Shown: in pieces, positions 25,087-34,389 of the stretch
Numbering within the stretch: the first letter of the stretch is position 1
Layout of the letters: the number at the start of each line of letters is the position of its first letter
Source of the DNA: an uncultured Christensenellaceae bacterium
GTDB taxonomy: Bacteria > Bacillota > Clostridia > Christensenellales > Borkfalkiaceae
Direction of reading: 5' to 3'
NCBI GenBank assembly: GCA_910586985.1
Contig: CAJUKK010000010.1
Location: 1 to 64,000, forward strand
Length of the DNA stretch: 64,000 nt
Notes under the pieces: generated by a model
What the model saw: the letters and a program-made list of their open reading frames with translations, nothing else
Told to the model about the DNA's origin: nothing
Database searches by the model: none
Program-made: the position numbers and the translations under genes

Positions 25087-26670
25087 ATGTGTTCGATATT
25101 TGTACTCACAGGAAAGAGCGTTCCTATGGAGCGCGCGGAACGGGCGTTTTACGAAACGCATACGCGGGGTCCGGACATGAGCCGTTTTTACGAAACGGAA
25201 CGCGGAATGGTCGGTTTTCACCGGCTTGCCATTATGGGATTAAATGCGGCGGGTATGCAGCCGTTTACGCGCGGTAAAAATTTTTGCGTTTGTAACGGCG
25301 AACTGTACGGATTCCGCAGCGAGAAAGAACAATTACAAAAACTTGGATATTCATTCGAATCCGATTCGGATTGTGAGATTTTACTCCCGCTCTACGAACA
25401 GTTTGGCGTGAATCTCTTTGCGCGGCTCGACGCGGAATTTGCCTGTGTCATCTATGACGGAGAAAAAAAAGAATATATTGCCGCGCGCGATCCCATCGGA
25501 ATACGTCCGCTCTATTACGGCTATTTAAAGGATGGCGAAATTGCTTTTGCAAGCGAGCCGAAAAATCTTGTTCCGATTTGCGAAGGTCAAGTATTCCCTT
25601 TCCCGCCGGGACACTATTGGAAGGGCGGCGCGTTTACCAGTTACCGCGACGTAACGGCGGTAAAAACCGTGAGAAAGGACGATCTTAATACGGTGTGTAA
25701 AAATATTCGCGAGAAATTGGTTGCGGGTATCGAAAAACGATTGGATGCCGACGCGCCCGTGGGATATTTGCTCTCGGGCGGACTCGATTCTTCGCTCGTG
25801 TGCGCAGTCGCACAAAAGCGGCTTTCAACTCCGATTCGTACGTTTTCCGTAGGAATGAAAAAGGATGCGATCGATTTAAAATATGCAAAAGAAGTCGCGG
25901 ACTATATCGGCAGCGATCATACGGAAATTTATATGACGCGGGAAGAGGTGCTCTCTTCGCTCGAATTTGTAATAAAATCGCTAGCAACGTTCGACATTAC
26001 GACGATCCGCGCCAGCATGGGAATGTACCTGATCTGTAAAAAAATACACGAGTCGACGGATATACGCGTGTTGCTGACGGGCGAGATATCCGACGAACTG
26101 TTCGGATATAAGTACACTGATTTTGCGCCGTCTGCCGAAGCGTTTCAAAAGGAATCGCAAAAGCGGGTAAAGGAACTGCATATGTACGACGTTCTGCGTG
26201 CCGACCGTTGTATTTCCGTAAACTCGCTCGAGGCGCGCGTACCGTTCGGAGATCTCGGGTTTGTGGAATACGTAATGAGTATCGATCCCGAAATGAAATT
26301 AAATAAATACGATAAAGGCAAATATTTGTTGCGTCGCGCGTTCGAAGGCGATTATTTACCGAAAGAAATTTTATATCGCGAAAAAGCGGCTTTCTCCGAT
26401 GCCGTCGGACATTCCATGGTGGATGATTTAAAGGAATACGCCGAAGAAAAATATGGGGGCGATTGGGAGCAGCTTGCCCGAAAATACGATTATCATTGCA
26501 AACCGTTTACGAAAGAATCGCTTTTATACCGTGAGATTTTTGAAAAGTATTATCCGAAACAGGCGGGTATGATCGCGGATTTTTGGATGCCGAACAAGGA
26601 GTGGGAAGGCTGCAATGTAAACGATCCGTCCGCCCGCGTGCTTTCCAATTACGGCGCGAGCGGAAAATAA
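25087..26670 (+). CDS. asnB: Asparagine synthase (glutamine-hydrolysing)
   Basis: Makes asparagine from aspartate, ATP and glutamine. The ATG at 25087 (AAGGAGG 5 nt before) places Cys at position 2, the N-terminal nucleophile of the class II glutaminase domain; this fixes the start, and longer frames run into the riboswitch. Residues 1 to about 200 are the glutaminase domain (DPIGIRPLYYG). The synthetase domain follows with the ATP-binding SGGLDSS (about 228-234) and LTGEISDELFGYKYT. At 527 residues it is of normal length. It is controlled by an asparagine T-box directly upstream and is followed by a terminator, so it is transcribed alone. Confidence 0.95.
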   Translation: MCSIFVLTGKSVPMERAERAFYETHTRGPDMSRFYETERGMVGFHRLAIMGLNAAGMQPFTRGKNFCVCNGELYGFRSEKEQLQKLGYSFESDSDCEILLPLYEQFGVNLFARLDAEFACVIYDGEKKEYIAARDPIGIRPLYYGYLKDGEIAFASEPKNLVPICEGQVFPFPPGHYWKGGAFTSYRDVTAVKTVRKDDLNTVCKNIREKLVAGIEKRLDADAPVGYLLSGGLDSSLVCAVAQKRLSTPIRTFSVGMKKDAIDLKYAKEVADYIGSDHTEIYMTREEVLSSLEFVIKSLATFDITTIRASMGMYLICKKIHESTDIRVLLTGEISDELFGYKYTDFAPSAEAFQKESQKRVKELHMYDVLRADRCISVNSLEARVPFGDLGFVEYVMSIDPEMKLNKYDKGKYLLRRAFEGDYLPKEILYREKAAFSDAVGHSMVDDLKEYAEEKYGGDWEQLARKYDYHCKPFTKESLLYREIFEKYYPKQAGMIADFWMPNKEWEGCNVNDPSARVLSNYGASGK

Positions 26671-26693
26671 GAGATTGTAATTCAATCAGAGAA

Positions 26694-26730
26694 GGCGTTC
26701 CGAAGAGACATTTTGGAACGCCCTTTTATT
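26694..26730 (+). terminator. Terminator of asnB
   Basis: An 8-bp stem (26694-26701 with 26715-26722) is followed by a T-rich tail. Confidence 0.8.
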
Positions 26731-26746
26731 TCTCCGTTAAAATCAC

Positions 26747-26775
26747 TTTACAAAATAAAGGAAATATTTTATAAT
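26747..26775 (+). promoter_or_regulatory. Promoter placed for a leaderless mRNA
   Basis: TTTACA (26747-26752), 17-bp spacer, TATAAT (26770-26775). The ATG of the next gene begins 6 nt after the -10, the usual transcription start distance. Confidence 0.8.
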
Positions 26776-26781
26776 TTTCCT

Positions 26782-27651
26782 ATGATAAAAGTTGCGGACG
26801 GATGGAAGGAATATTCCGTCGTCGCCACGGGCGACGGCTATAAGTTGGAGCGTTGGAAAGACGTGGTGCTGTTGCGTCCCGATCCGCAGGTGATCTGGAA
26901 ATCGCAGAGAGATATTTTCTCCTATCCCGGGGTGAACGCTGTCTATCACCGTAGCGAAAAGGGCGGCGGAGGCTGGGAGTTTAAAAAGCCTATGCCGCAG
27001 GAGTGGAACGTATCTTACCGTAATCTGACGTTTAAAGTTAAGCCCATGGGGTTTAAGCATACGGGACTTTTTCCCGAACAGGCGGTGAATTGGGACGTAA
27101 CGTCGGAACTTATTCAAAAGCGTCGGCAGAAAGGCGGGGCGGTCAAAGTACTTAATCTTTTCGCGTATACCGGCGGAGCGACCGTCTCCTGTGCAAAAGC
27201 GGGCGCGGAGGTTGTGCACGTAGACGCGGCAAAAGGAATGGTGGAGCGCGCGGGTGAAAATGCGCGGCTTTCCGGAATCGAAAGCGGAATCCGCTACATT
27301 GTGGACGATTGCATCAAATTTGTGCGCAGAGAGATCCGCCGCGGAAACAAGTACGATGCGGTGATCATGGATCCGCCCTCTTACGGAAGAGGCCCCGGAG
27401 GCGAGCTGTGGAAGATAGAAAACGAACTTTATCCGTTTGTCGAGCTGTGCGGTAAACTTTTATCCGACAACGCGCTCTTTTTCCTCATCAACAGTTACAC
27501 GACGGGACTTCAACCGACAGTGTTACATAACATTTTAAAGCTGTGTCTGAAAGGGCGGAGCGGAATATACGACGCATACGAGGTGGGACTTCCTACCGAA
27601 GAGGGGATCGCGCTCCCTTGCGGCGCGGGAGGTATTTACATCAATGAGTGA
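26782..27651 (+). CDS. Class I SAM-dependent RNA methyltransferase (RlmI/RlmK-like)
   Basis: A 289-residue methyltransferase, probably acting on ribosomal RNA. The SAM-binding motif VLNLFAYTGGATVSCAKAGA is followed by VVHVDAAKGMVERAGEN; the catalytic motif MDPPSYGRG is typical of the RlmI/RlmK group. The N-terminal half (LERWKDVVLLRPDPQVIW) matches the short form without a PUA domain. The start is the ATG at 26782, with no ribosome binding site and a -10 box 6 nt upstream, so the mRNA is probably leaderless. It overlaps the following pseudouridine synthase gene by 8 nt. Confidence 0.85.
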   Translation: MIKVADGWKEYSVVATGDGYKLERWKDVVLLRPDPQVIWKSQRDIFSYPGVNAVYHRSEKGGGGWEFKKPMPQEWNVSYRNLTFKVKPMGFKHTGLFPEQAVNWDVTSELIQKRRQKGGAVKVLNLFAYTGGATVSCAKAGAEVVHVDAAKGMVERAGENARLSGIESGIRYIVDDCIKFVRREIRRGNKYDAVIMDPPSYGRGPGGELWKIENELYPFVELCGKLLSDNALFFLINSYTTGLQPTVLHNILKLCLKGRSGIYDAYEVGLPTEEGIALPCGAGGIYINE

Positions 27652-28360
27652 AAACGCCAAAGATAAAGAACTTACGATCTTGCACGAAGATAATCATGTG
27701 ATCGTTGTATATAAGCCGCAAAACATTGCGTCCTGTCCCGACGAGAGCGGGGACGACAATCTGCTTGATCGCGTAAAACGTTATGTAAAGACGGCGTACA
27801 ATAAGCAGGGGAACGTATATATCGGTCTCGTCCACAGACTCGACCGACCTACGGGCGGCGTGATGGTGTTTGCCAAAACGAGCAAGGCGGCGGCGCGGCT
27901 CACCGATCAGATGAAGTCGGGCGATTTCGAAAAGAAGTATCTCGCCGTATTGTGCGGCGTTCCCAATCCGGACAGGGGCACGCTTACGGGATATTTAAAA
28001 AAGAATACGATCAACAATATGGTTTATCTGTGTACGCAGGGTACGGACGGCGCAAAATTCGCCTCTTTGGATTATCGGATCGTCGATCGGAAGGAAGGGT
28101 TCTCGCTTGCAGACGTGAAGTTGCATACGGGCAGAAGTCATCAGATCCGCGTGCAGATGGCGGGGATTGCACACCCTGTTTACGGCGATATGCGCTACGG
28201 CGGAGAGTATGCGGTTAAGGGCAAACTTGCGCTTTGGGCTTATTCGCTTGCGTTTACGCATCCCGTTACGGGGGAGCGGCTGCGTTTTCTTTTAGAGCCG
28301 CCCGCAGACGAAATTCCGTGGAAACGTTTCGACGTTGCGGGAGCGATGCGTCTCATATAA
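27644..28360 (+). CDS. RluA-family pseudouridine synthase
   Basis: A 238-residue pseudouridine synthase that isomerises uridines in rRNA or tRNA. The catalytic motif VHRLDRPTGGVMVFA carries the Asp nucleophile, and the LHTGRSHQIRVQMAGIAHPVYGD motif is the conserved second block. No S4 domain precedes it, so it is a short form. Translationally coupled to the upstream methyltransferase (8-nt overlap), consistent with a shared role in RNA modification. The target position cannot be assigned. Confidence 0.9.
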   Translation: MSENAKDKELTILHEDNHVIVVYKPQNIASCPDESGDDNLLDRVKRYVKTAYNKQGNVYIGLVHRLDRPTGGVMVFAKTSKAAARLTDQMKSGDFEKKYLAVLCGVPNPDRGTLTGYLKKNTINNMVYLCTQGTDGAKFASLDYRIVDRKEGFSLADVKLHTGRSHQIRVQMAGIAHPVYGDMRYGGEYAVKGKLALWAYSLAFTHPVTGERLRFLLEPPADEIPWKRFDVAGAMRLI

Positions 28361-28431
28361 GCGGATTTTGCAGAACGTGTGAGTTTTTTGCGAAAACTTT
28401 TAATTTTCAATGCAAGATAAGCGCATACCGC

Positions 28432-28460
28432 TTGACGGAAGTTGAATTTTTGTGTAAAAT
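28432..28460 (+). promoter_or_regulatory. Promoter of the surface-protein gene
   Basis: TTGACG (28432-28437), 17-bp spacer, TAAAAT (28455-28460). A small hairpin and GGAG precede the ATG at 28501. Confidence 0.75.
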
Positions 28461-28500
28461 AATACGGTAAACGGGTCGATATGCCCGTGTGGAGCTGTTC

Positions 28501-30768
28501 ATGAATAAAGTCAGAATACGTTTATTATCAATTTTTGCGCTTGGCGCGCTCATACTCCTGACGCTCGCGTTTGCGTTCGGAGCGATTTCACCCGTCCGCG
28601 CGGGTGCGGCAACCACCCATAATCCCGACAGTATATTTACGGCGGGTTCCGGCGGGGCGGTCAGCGCGTCCGAAAAAAGCGAAGGCGGCGAATCCTACGT
28701 TCAGTTTAAACTTGAAAACGAGGGAAAAACACATTTTCGTCGCGATCTTGCGCTCAAATGGTATGAAGAGGTCAAAACTTCCGCGGAAGAGGATTCTGAG
28801 GGCGGCGAAGAATCGCAGGCTGACGAGGACAAGGTGATTACGCCCGAGGCGAAACTCGGATATTTTAATATAAGATTTTCTTTCCCCGAAGTAAACTTCG
28901 AAACGTTTACGCTTACTTTTGTCAGCGCGCAGGAGAGCGTCGATAAGGACGAAAAGACGACGAATGCGCTCATTTTCACGGTTAAGGACGGAAAACTTGC
29001 GTTGTCCGTTAAAAACGGAGACAGCGATCCCGTGGACAGCGGAAACGCGATAGAGGACATGTTTGCTGATATCACCGTTTCCTTCACTCAGGAAGAGGGC
29101 GACGATAAAGAGGGTGCGTTTGCCGTGATTGTCAACGGCGTCAATGCGGGTAGGTTCACCAACATCGGCGGTTATTACATGGAATACAGCACTTCGCGCG
29201 ATCCGCTGACTTTTACGGCGGAGGGCGGCGCGCTTGCTGCGGAGACTGATCCCAAGAGCCAGATTGTCCTTGTAAAAGAGATGAACAATCAGTCGTTTGT
29301 ACTCAATGACAGCAGTATGGTGACGGACAGCATCGATCCCGTTCTCGTCGTCAATGAGGCGGTCAATTCGTTCCAGCTCGGACAGAAATTCAGCTTATCT
29401 TGTAAATTGATCGATGTGTGCGGTTCTTCCCGTTCCCTCAGCACGATTACGAGCGAATATTATATGTATAAAGCGCCTGCATCGGGCGAAGAGGCGGCAA
29501 AGCCTGAATACAAATCCCTTTCCACCTCCACTTACTTAATGCCCGTTGCGGGAAATGAAGAGGCGGCGGAAGAGTTCGTTTCCATACGTTTCCGTCTCGA
29601 CGACGGCAGAACGCTCGGAAGCGACGAAAAACGCGGATATGCGTATCTGAGCTGGTATGTTGCGGACAATGCTCTTACCGAGCACGACGGTACCGATTAC
29701 ATTACCGTAAACCGCAACAGCGACGGTCCTAATTACACGACGGTTATCAAAGACGTGAACGGCGAAAGCGTTGCCGATACTTCCGAGGAGGCGATTGCGC
29801 GCATCGAGGCGTACCGCGCGCTTGTGGAAGAAGCGAGCAAAGACCTGAATGCGGGGAGCGGCGCATATTTCTATCTTCCTTCTCTTCGCGATCTGATCGT
29901 CGACGATAATACCGACTATCGGAATCTGAAATTCAGCGTCTACTATAAAGATCAGACATCGAGTACGGCGAAGTCCGCAACATCGCTCGATTACAATAAG
30001 CTCAAGATCGAAATCAGCAAGAAGGGAAATTATTCTTTCCGCGTTGTGGCGACGGACAAGCTCGGAAACGGCATGCAACTGATGCAGGACGGGATTCCCG
30101 TAGCGGTTACTTCGTCCAACGTTTGGGATTTCGACTGTATTCCGCAGTTTGATTTCGTAGCGCACAGCAAAGGCGCTGTGATCGAAAAACCCGATGCGCC
30201 CGCTAAGGGATATTTGGACGGCGCGTATACAGTAGAGAGCTTTGACATCGTTGCGATTTCGGGATACAAGAGCGAATATAAGCTCTATTACTTCGAGCAG
30301 GATAAATATATTGCGGATGGCAATTCGATGCCTTCTTACGAGGCGCTTGTAGAAGATCCCGAAAAGTATGCGATCGATAAATATGTAACTGAGATTCGTG
30401 CCTTTGACGATTCCGTAAGCGAAGACGATGCGGCGTGGGAAAAGACGGACAACGATTACTATTGGAGACCGTCGTCCCGCACGTTCCGTCCGCAGAAGAC
30501 AGGGTATTATTTCGTCAAGGTCGAGGTGACCGACGTAGATTATTTCAACGACGTGCAGACTGCTTATCAGGTGATTGAAGTAAGCAACAATATCGACGAG
30601 ATCAAAGGCGAGACTTATTGGTTGCAGAATAATATCACGGCGGTTGTGTTGTTCTCGATCTCGGGTGTACTTGCGATTGCTTTGATTGTGTTGCTGTTTA
30701 TTAAGCCTTCCGATAAAAAGGTGGAAGAGGTCGATCTCAGTAAGCTTAAGGGTAGAAAGAAAAATTAA
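28501..30768 (+). CDS. Surface protein anchored by a C-terminal membrane helix
   Basis: A 755-residue protein with a signal peptide (cleavage probably after PVRAGA, about residue 35), a long extracellular part, and one C-terminal membrane helix (about 715-738) followed by a short Lys-rich tail. No LPXTG motif is seen, so it is membrane-anchored. The ectodomain shows beta-rich, acidic segments and repeated FRVVATDKLGNG-like strands that resemble Ig-like folds; I do not recognise a named domain. It stands alone, with its own promoter and a very strong terminator. Function unknown; envelope or substrate binding is a guess. Confidence 0.7.
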   Translation: MNKVRIRLLSIFALGALILLTLAFAFGAISPVRAGAATTHNPDSIFTAGSGGAVSASEKSEGGESYVQFKLENEGKTHFRRDLALKWYEEVKTSAEEDSEGGEESQADEDKVITPEAKLGYFNIRFSFPEVNFETFTLTFVSAQESVDKDEKTTNALIFTVKDGKLALSVKNGDSDPVDSGNAIEDMFADITVSFTQEEGDDKEGAFAVIVNGVNAGRFTNIGGYYMEYSTSRDPLTFTAEGGALAAETDPKSQIVLVKEMNNQSFVLNDSSMVTDSIDPVLVVNEAVNSFQLGQKFSLSCKLIDVCGSSRSLSTITSEYYMYKAPASGEEAAKPEYKSLSTSTYLMPVAGNEEAAEEFVSIRFRLDDGRTLGSDEKRGYAYLSWYVADNALTEHDGTDYITVNRNSDGPNYTTVIKDVNGESVADTSEEAIARIEAYRALVEEASKDLNAGSGAYFYLPSLRDLIVDDNTDYRNLKFSVYYKDQTSSTAKSATSLDYNKLKIEISKKGNYSFRVVATDKLGNGMQLMQDGIPVAVTSSNVWDFDCIPQFDFVAHSKGAVIEKPDAPAKGYLDGAYTVESFDIVAISGYKSEYKLYYFEQDKYIADGNSMPSYEALVEDPEKYAIDKYVTEIRAFDDSVSEDDAAWEKTDNDYYWRPSSRTFRPQKTGYYFVKVEVTDVDYFNDVQTAYQVIEVSNNIDEIKGETYWLQNNITAVVLFSISGVLAIALIVLLFIKPSDKKVEEVDLSKLKGRKKN

Positions 30769-30775
30769 TTTATGC

Positions 30776-30815
30776 GATTAAAATACGGCGCAGAAGTTGC
30801 GCCGTATTTTTTAAT
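30776..30815 (+). terminator. Terminator of the surface-protein gene
   Basis: A near-perfect stem of about 17 bp with a GAAG loop; the right arm contains six T in a row. Confidence 0.92.
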
Positions 30816-30872
30816 CTTATTCGGCGCATATTTGATTGCGGTTTGCGCAAGCTGAGTGTGGGAGGAACAACT

Positions 30873-31112
30873 ATGGTAATTGCAAACCTGATCGCTTATA
30901 TCCTTGTGTTGACCGGTGCAGTCAATTGGGGACTTTACGGATTGTTTAATTTCAATCTCGTCTCCGCAATTTTTACTGAACCGCGCAACATCGGCGCAAT
31001 CATCGTCTATTCGCTTATTGCGCTTGCCGCGCTTTGGCTGATCATTTCGCCGATGATTACGAACGGCGCTTTGAAATTGCAGGGCGGACGCGAAGTTCGT
31101 ACAGATAATTAA
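30873..31112 (+). CDS. DUF378 small membrane protein
   Basis: A 79-residue protein of the DUF378 family (Bacillus YuzA type). It has two membrane helices with the conserved LTGAVNWGLYGLFNFNLV and the second helix IVYSLIALAALWLI. Function is unknown. The ATG at 30873 follows GGGAGGA by 6 nt; the earlier in-frame start lacks this signal. Monocistronic, between two terminators. Confidence 0.85.
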   Translation: MVIANLIAYILVLTGAVNWGLYGLFNFNLVSAIFTEPRNIGAIIVYSLIALAALWLIISPMITNGALKLQGGREVRTDN

Positions 31113-31124
31113 AAAACAAGTTTT

Positions 31125-31165
31125 AATGCCGACGGAATATTTTTTGTTCCGTCGGCATTCTTTAT
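31125..31165 (+). terminator. Terminator of the DUF378 gene
   Basis: A 13-bp perfect stem (31125-31137 with 31147-31159) and a T-rich tail. It ends only a few bases before feoA at 31169. Confidence 0.85.
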
Positions 31166-31168
31166 TGT

Positions 31169-31393
31169 ATGACTTTAAACGAACTCAAACGCGGCGATAG
31201 CGCGGTCGTATTAAGAACGGATGTGCCTTCGCCCATTCGCGAGCGGTTGCGCTCTCTCAATGTTTATCCCAATGCTAAAATTACCGTGGTCAAGGTGTCG
31301 CCCATGAAAAAAACCTATCTTTTACAAGCGGGGAACAGTCAGGTTGCCATGCGCCGCGAAATCGCAGCCATGATACGGGTGTTCCGCACATGA
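31169..31393 (+). CDS. feoA: FeoA-family protein
   Basis: A 74-residue SH3-like FeoA protein, accessory factor of the ferrous-iron transporter FeoB. The start MTLNELKRGDSAVV and the later NAKITVVKVSPMKKTYLL are typical. The stop overlaps the feoB start (ATGA), so the two are translated together. No ribosome binding site is visible before the ATG, and a terminator hairpin ends just 4 nt upstream, so the promoter is unclear. Confidence 0.88.
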   Translation: MTLNELKRGDSAVVLRTDVPSPIRERLRSLNVYPNAKITVVKVSPMKKTYLLQAGNSQVAMRREIAAMIRVFRT

Positions 31394-33171
31394 AAATTTT
31401 GCTTGTCGGGAATCCGAATGCGGGGAAAAGTACTCTTTTTAACGCGCTTACGGGCGGCAGGGCGCGCGTTGGGAATTGGCACGGCGTTACGGTGGGCGCG
31501 CTTTGTAAAGAAACGACGATCGGCGAAAAGCGCGTAGAGATATGCGATCTGCCTGGAATTTATTCTTTGGACAGCATGAGCATGGAAGAAAAGCTTACGC
31601 GAGACTATCTTGCGGAGCACGGCGACGCCGTTCTATTTGTTGCCGAGTGCGCGACGCTCTCCCGCGCGTTGCCTCTGCTCTGCGCACTGAAAAAAGAGGG
31701 AAGAAATCTAGCGCTTGCGCTCACAAAACGGAAACAATTTGAAAAACGCGGCGGGAAATTAAACGAAACTAAATTATCGGAAGAATTAAAAATTCCTGTT
31801 TTTACGGCGGAGAAACTTTCCCGCAGTGCGCTGAAGGAACGCATTTCTGCCTGTTTTGCTATGCCGAAAGTTGAAGGCGATGCAAAAGAACAGTTGTCGG
31901 TACGCGCTTACACGCCGCAATCAAACGCGCTTACACGGACAGAAAAGCTTTTTTTGAGCGGATATTTTTGCATACCGCTTTTTTTGTGTATTCTTTTCAC
32001 AACGTTTTATCTCACGTTTGCAAGCGGCAGTTTAGGTGATTTTTTAAAAAGCGGCATTGAAAACTTTTTCTGCGGATTTTTGGCGGGGAAAGCGGAAAAC
32101 ATTCCTTCGCCCGTGCTCCGTAGCTTTCTCGTTGACGGAATTTTGACGGGGACGGGCGGAGTCCTCAGCTTTTTACCGCAGATCGCTATTTTGTATCTTG
32201 CGCTTATTCTGATGGAAGAAAGCGGACTTATGTCGCGTCTTGCTTATCATACCGACGGGATATTTTCGGCAGTAGGACTCAACGGAAGAGCATTTTTTTC
32301 CTTGCTCATGGGGTTTGGATGTACGGCTGCCGCCATTACTTCTACGAGAGGATTGGACGATAAACGCATACAGCGTCGGGCCATTCTCTGTCTTCCTTAT
32401 GTGTCGTGCAGTGCAAAGTTGCCTGTCTACCTTGTTATTGCCTCCTCATTTTGCAATGATCCTTTTCCCGCGGTGCTCTTTTTCTATGCGTTAGGTGTTG
32501 CAATTTCTCTGATCGTCGCTCTTTTTATCCGCAGGGAAAATCCGCCGTTCCTTATGGAGCTTGCGCCGTTACAATTGCCTCGTCCGCTTTTCGTCGCAAA
32601 ATCCTTGTGTTTTCAGATGAAACAGTTTATAATAAAGACGGCGACGGTCATACTTGCCTTTTTTATTGCGTCGTGGCTCCTGTCATCGTTCAGTTTCGCG
32701 TTTACGTTCTGCGGAGAGGAGGAAAGCATGCTTGCGTCTGTATGCCGCAGGATTTCCTTTTTGTTTGCACCCATCGGCTGTAACGATTGGCGGATTGCTT
32801 ATGCGGCGGTTTCGGGATTATTTGCTAAGGAGAACGTTGCCGGAGTTCTGCTTACGTTCTGCGGCGGGTTTCCTTACGGCGCGCAAAGCGCGCTCGCGTT
32901 CGGCGCGTTTCTGCTTACGTGCTCGCCGTGCGTCTCTGCGATCGCCGCTTGCGCGCGGGAAACGGGTTGGAAACACGCGATTATTTATGCCGCGTTACAA
33001 ACGTTGAGCGCATTGTTATTTGCATATGCCGTCTATTTCGCGGTTACGGGAGGCGCGGTATATCTTGCGATTGCCGCCACGCCGCTGATCGGATTATTCA
33101 TATTGGGAAAGAAAAAAGTTGAAAAAATTCACCGTAAAAGAAACAAATTCGCTGAAAAACTTCACAGATAA
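31390..33171 (+). CDS. feoB: Ferrous iron transport protein B with degenerate G4 motif
   Basis: Membrane transporter for Fe2+, 593 residues (many FeoB are 650-770). The N-terminal G domain has G1 GNPNAGKST (7-15), G2 in HGVTV and G3 DLPG (53-56). The G4 NxxD, which selects guanine, reads TKRK (112-115). The membrane part has two gate-like regions (GGVLSFLPQIAILYLALI and SLLMGFGCTAAAI) and a shortened insert between G domain and helices. Nucleotide specificity is therefore in doubt. Other FeoB-like proteins with changed G4 exist. It overlaps feoA by 4 nt and the next gene by 53 nt. Confidence 0.88.
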   Translation: MKILLVGNPNAGKSTLFNALTGGRARVGNWHGVTVGALCKETTIGEKRVEICDLPGIYSLDSMSMEEKLTRDYLAEHGDAVLFVAECATLSRALPLLCALKKEGRNLALALTKRKQFEKRGGKLNETKLSEELKIPVFTAEKLSRSALKERISACFAMPKVEGDAKEQLSVRAYTPQSNALTRTEKLFLSGYFCIPLFLCILFTTFYLTFASGSLGDFLKSGIENFFCGFLAGKAENIPSPVLRSFLVDGILTGTGGVLSFLPQIAILYLALILMEESGLMSRLAYHTDGIFSAVGLNGRAFFSLLMGFGCTAAAITSTRGLDDKRIQRRAILCLPYVSCSAKLPVYLVIASSFCNDPFPAVLFFYALGVAISLIVALFIRRENPPFLMELAPLQLPRPLFVAKSLCFQMKQFIIKTATVILAFFIASWLLSSFSFAFTFCGEEESMLASVCRRISFLFAPIGCNDWRIAYAAVSGLFAKENVAGVLLTFCGGFPYGAQSALAFGAFLLTCSPCVSAIAACARETGWKHAIIYAALQTLSALLFAYAVYFAVTGGAVYLAIAATPLIGLFILGKKKVEKIHRKRNKFAEKLHR

Positions 33172-33928
33172 CACTTGCGCGCAGGCGTCGATGTGTTTTC
33201 GTACGCTTTTGAAGGGAAAAGATATTAAAGTCAACGGAAAAAAAGTTTGTGCCGACATGATTTTAAAGAAAGGCGATGAAGTATGTTATTATATGTCGCA
33301 GGCGCAGGAGAGTAAAAAGGCGTTTGAAATCGTCTACGAGGACGCAAACGTTATCGTTGTTGATAAGCTGAGCGGCGTTAATTCCGAGGCGGTTTTCAGT
33401 GAAATCGCATCGTGCGGCGAGGCGTATTTTATTCACAGACTTGACCGCAACACGGAAGGGTTGATGATTTTTGCGCGTACGGAGAGGGCGGAGGCGGAAT
33501 TGCTTTCAGCGTTTCGCGATCGGCGTATAGAAAAAACGTATTATGCGCTTGTCATAGGGCAAATGCCGTCCGCTCATGCGGTGGCGCGGGCGTATCTGAA
33601 AAAGGATGAAAAGAAAGCGCGCGTCTTTGTGTCTGCATTAAAGACGCAGGGTGAAGAGATCGTTACCGAGTATGAGGTGGTAGAGGAGCGCGGCGAAACG
33701 AGTCTTTTGAAGATTACGCTGCATACGGGAAAGACGCATCAGATTCGCGCGCATCTTGCCTTTCTCGGGCATCCGGTCGTGGGGGACGGGAAATACGGAG
33801 ACGGTGAATTTAACCGTAAAGAGCATGCGACACGGCAACGTTTGCTTGCAAAACAGCTACGGTTTCAACTACAGGGCAATCTTTCCTACCTGAACGATAA
33901 GCAGTTTGTATCAAAAAAATTTTTATAA
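33119..33928 (+). CDS. RluA/RluD-family pseudouridine synthase with S4-like N-terminus
   Basis: A 269-residue RNA pseudouridine synthase. The N-terminal part (about 15-55) has the S4-like LLKGKDIKVNGKKV loop and KKGDEV; the catalytic FIHRLDRNTEGLMIFAR follows, then LHTGKTHQIRAHLAFLGHPVVGDGKYG. It begins inside the end of feoB at a TTG with only a weak AG-rich signal, so the exact start is uncertain. The overlap suggests coupling to the feo operon by position only; no functional link is known. Confidence 0.85.
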   Translation: MKKFTVKETNSLKNFTDNTCAQASMCFRTLLKGKDIKVNGKKVCADMILKKGDEVCYYMSQAQESKKAFEIVYEDANVIVVDKLSGVNSEAVFSEIASCGEAYFIHRLDRNTEGLMIFARTERAEAELLSAFRDRRIEKTYYALVIGQMPSAHAVARAYLKKDEKKARVFVSALKTQGEEIVTEYEVVEERGETSLLKITLHTGKTHQIRAHLAFLGHPVVGDGKYGDGEFNRKEHATRQRLLAKQLRFQLQGNLSYLNDKQFVSKKFL

Positions 33929-33952
33929 TTGAAAAAGAGGACTGAAATTTAC

Positions 33953-34001
33953 TTGACAGTCTCTTTTTTATATGATAATATATGAACAGTTATTCATATA
34001 T
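33953..34001 (+). promoter_or_regulatory. Promoter with ArsR/SmtB-type operator
   Basis: TTGACA (33953-33958), 17-bp spacer, TAATAT (33976-33981). A palindrome with 9-bp arms (33978-33986 and 33993-34001, 6-nt centre) covers the -10 and start point and contains TGAACA/TATTCA, the motif of zinc/cadmium-sensing ArsR repressors. It is the likely autoregulatory site for the next gene. Confidence 0.85.
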
Positions 34002-34019
34002 TTATATATTGGAGGGATT

Positions 34020-34373
34020 ATGAAAGAGTGCAGTCATGAAGAAGAGCATACGGGCGCGGCGATGCGCGCAAAGGTGAATATGCCGACGGACGGGGATATT
34101 TTTGAGGTATGCGCACAGCTCAAAGCTATTTCCGAGCCGAGCAGATTTAAAATTCTGCTTGCGCTCCGTCAGGGTGAAATGTGCGTTTATCATATTGTAG
34201 AGGCTGCGGGGGGAACGCAGAGCGGCGTTTCTCATCAATTGCGTATCTTGCGCGATAACCGCATTATCAAGTCCAGGCGGGACGGGCAGAATATCGTCTA
34301 TTCCCTTGCAGACGCGCATGTGACCGCGTTGCTTGAGCTTGCCTGCGCGCATTTGAACTGTAAATTCGATTAA
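34020..34373 (+). CDS. ArsR/SmtB-family metal-sensing repressor
   Basis: A 117-residue winged-helix repressor that should leave the operator when zinc or cadmium is bound. The recognition region is GTQSGVSHQLRILRDNRIIKSRRDGQNIVYSL. The last helix, DAHVTALLELACAHLNC, has Asp and His then His at the spacing of the alpha-5 zinc site of SmtB/CzrA. Start at 34020 is fixed by GGAGGGA; an upstream in-frame start overlaps the operator. The metal-export ATPase gene begins 17 nt after it, which fits the usual repressor-exporter pair. Confidence 0.9.
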   Translation: MKECSHEEEHTGAAMRAKVNMPTDGDIFEVCAQLKAISEPSRFKILLALRQGEMCVYHIVEAAGGTQSGVSHQLRILRDNRIIKSRRDGQNIVYSLADAHVTALLELACAHLNCKFD

Positions 34374-34389
34374 ACGGAGAATAAACGTT

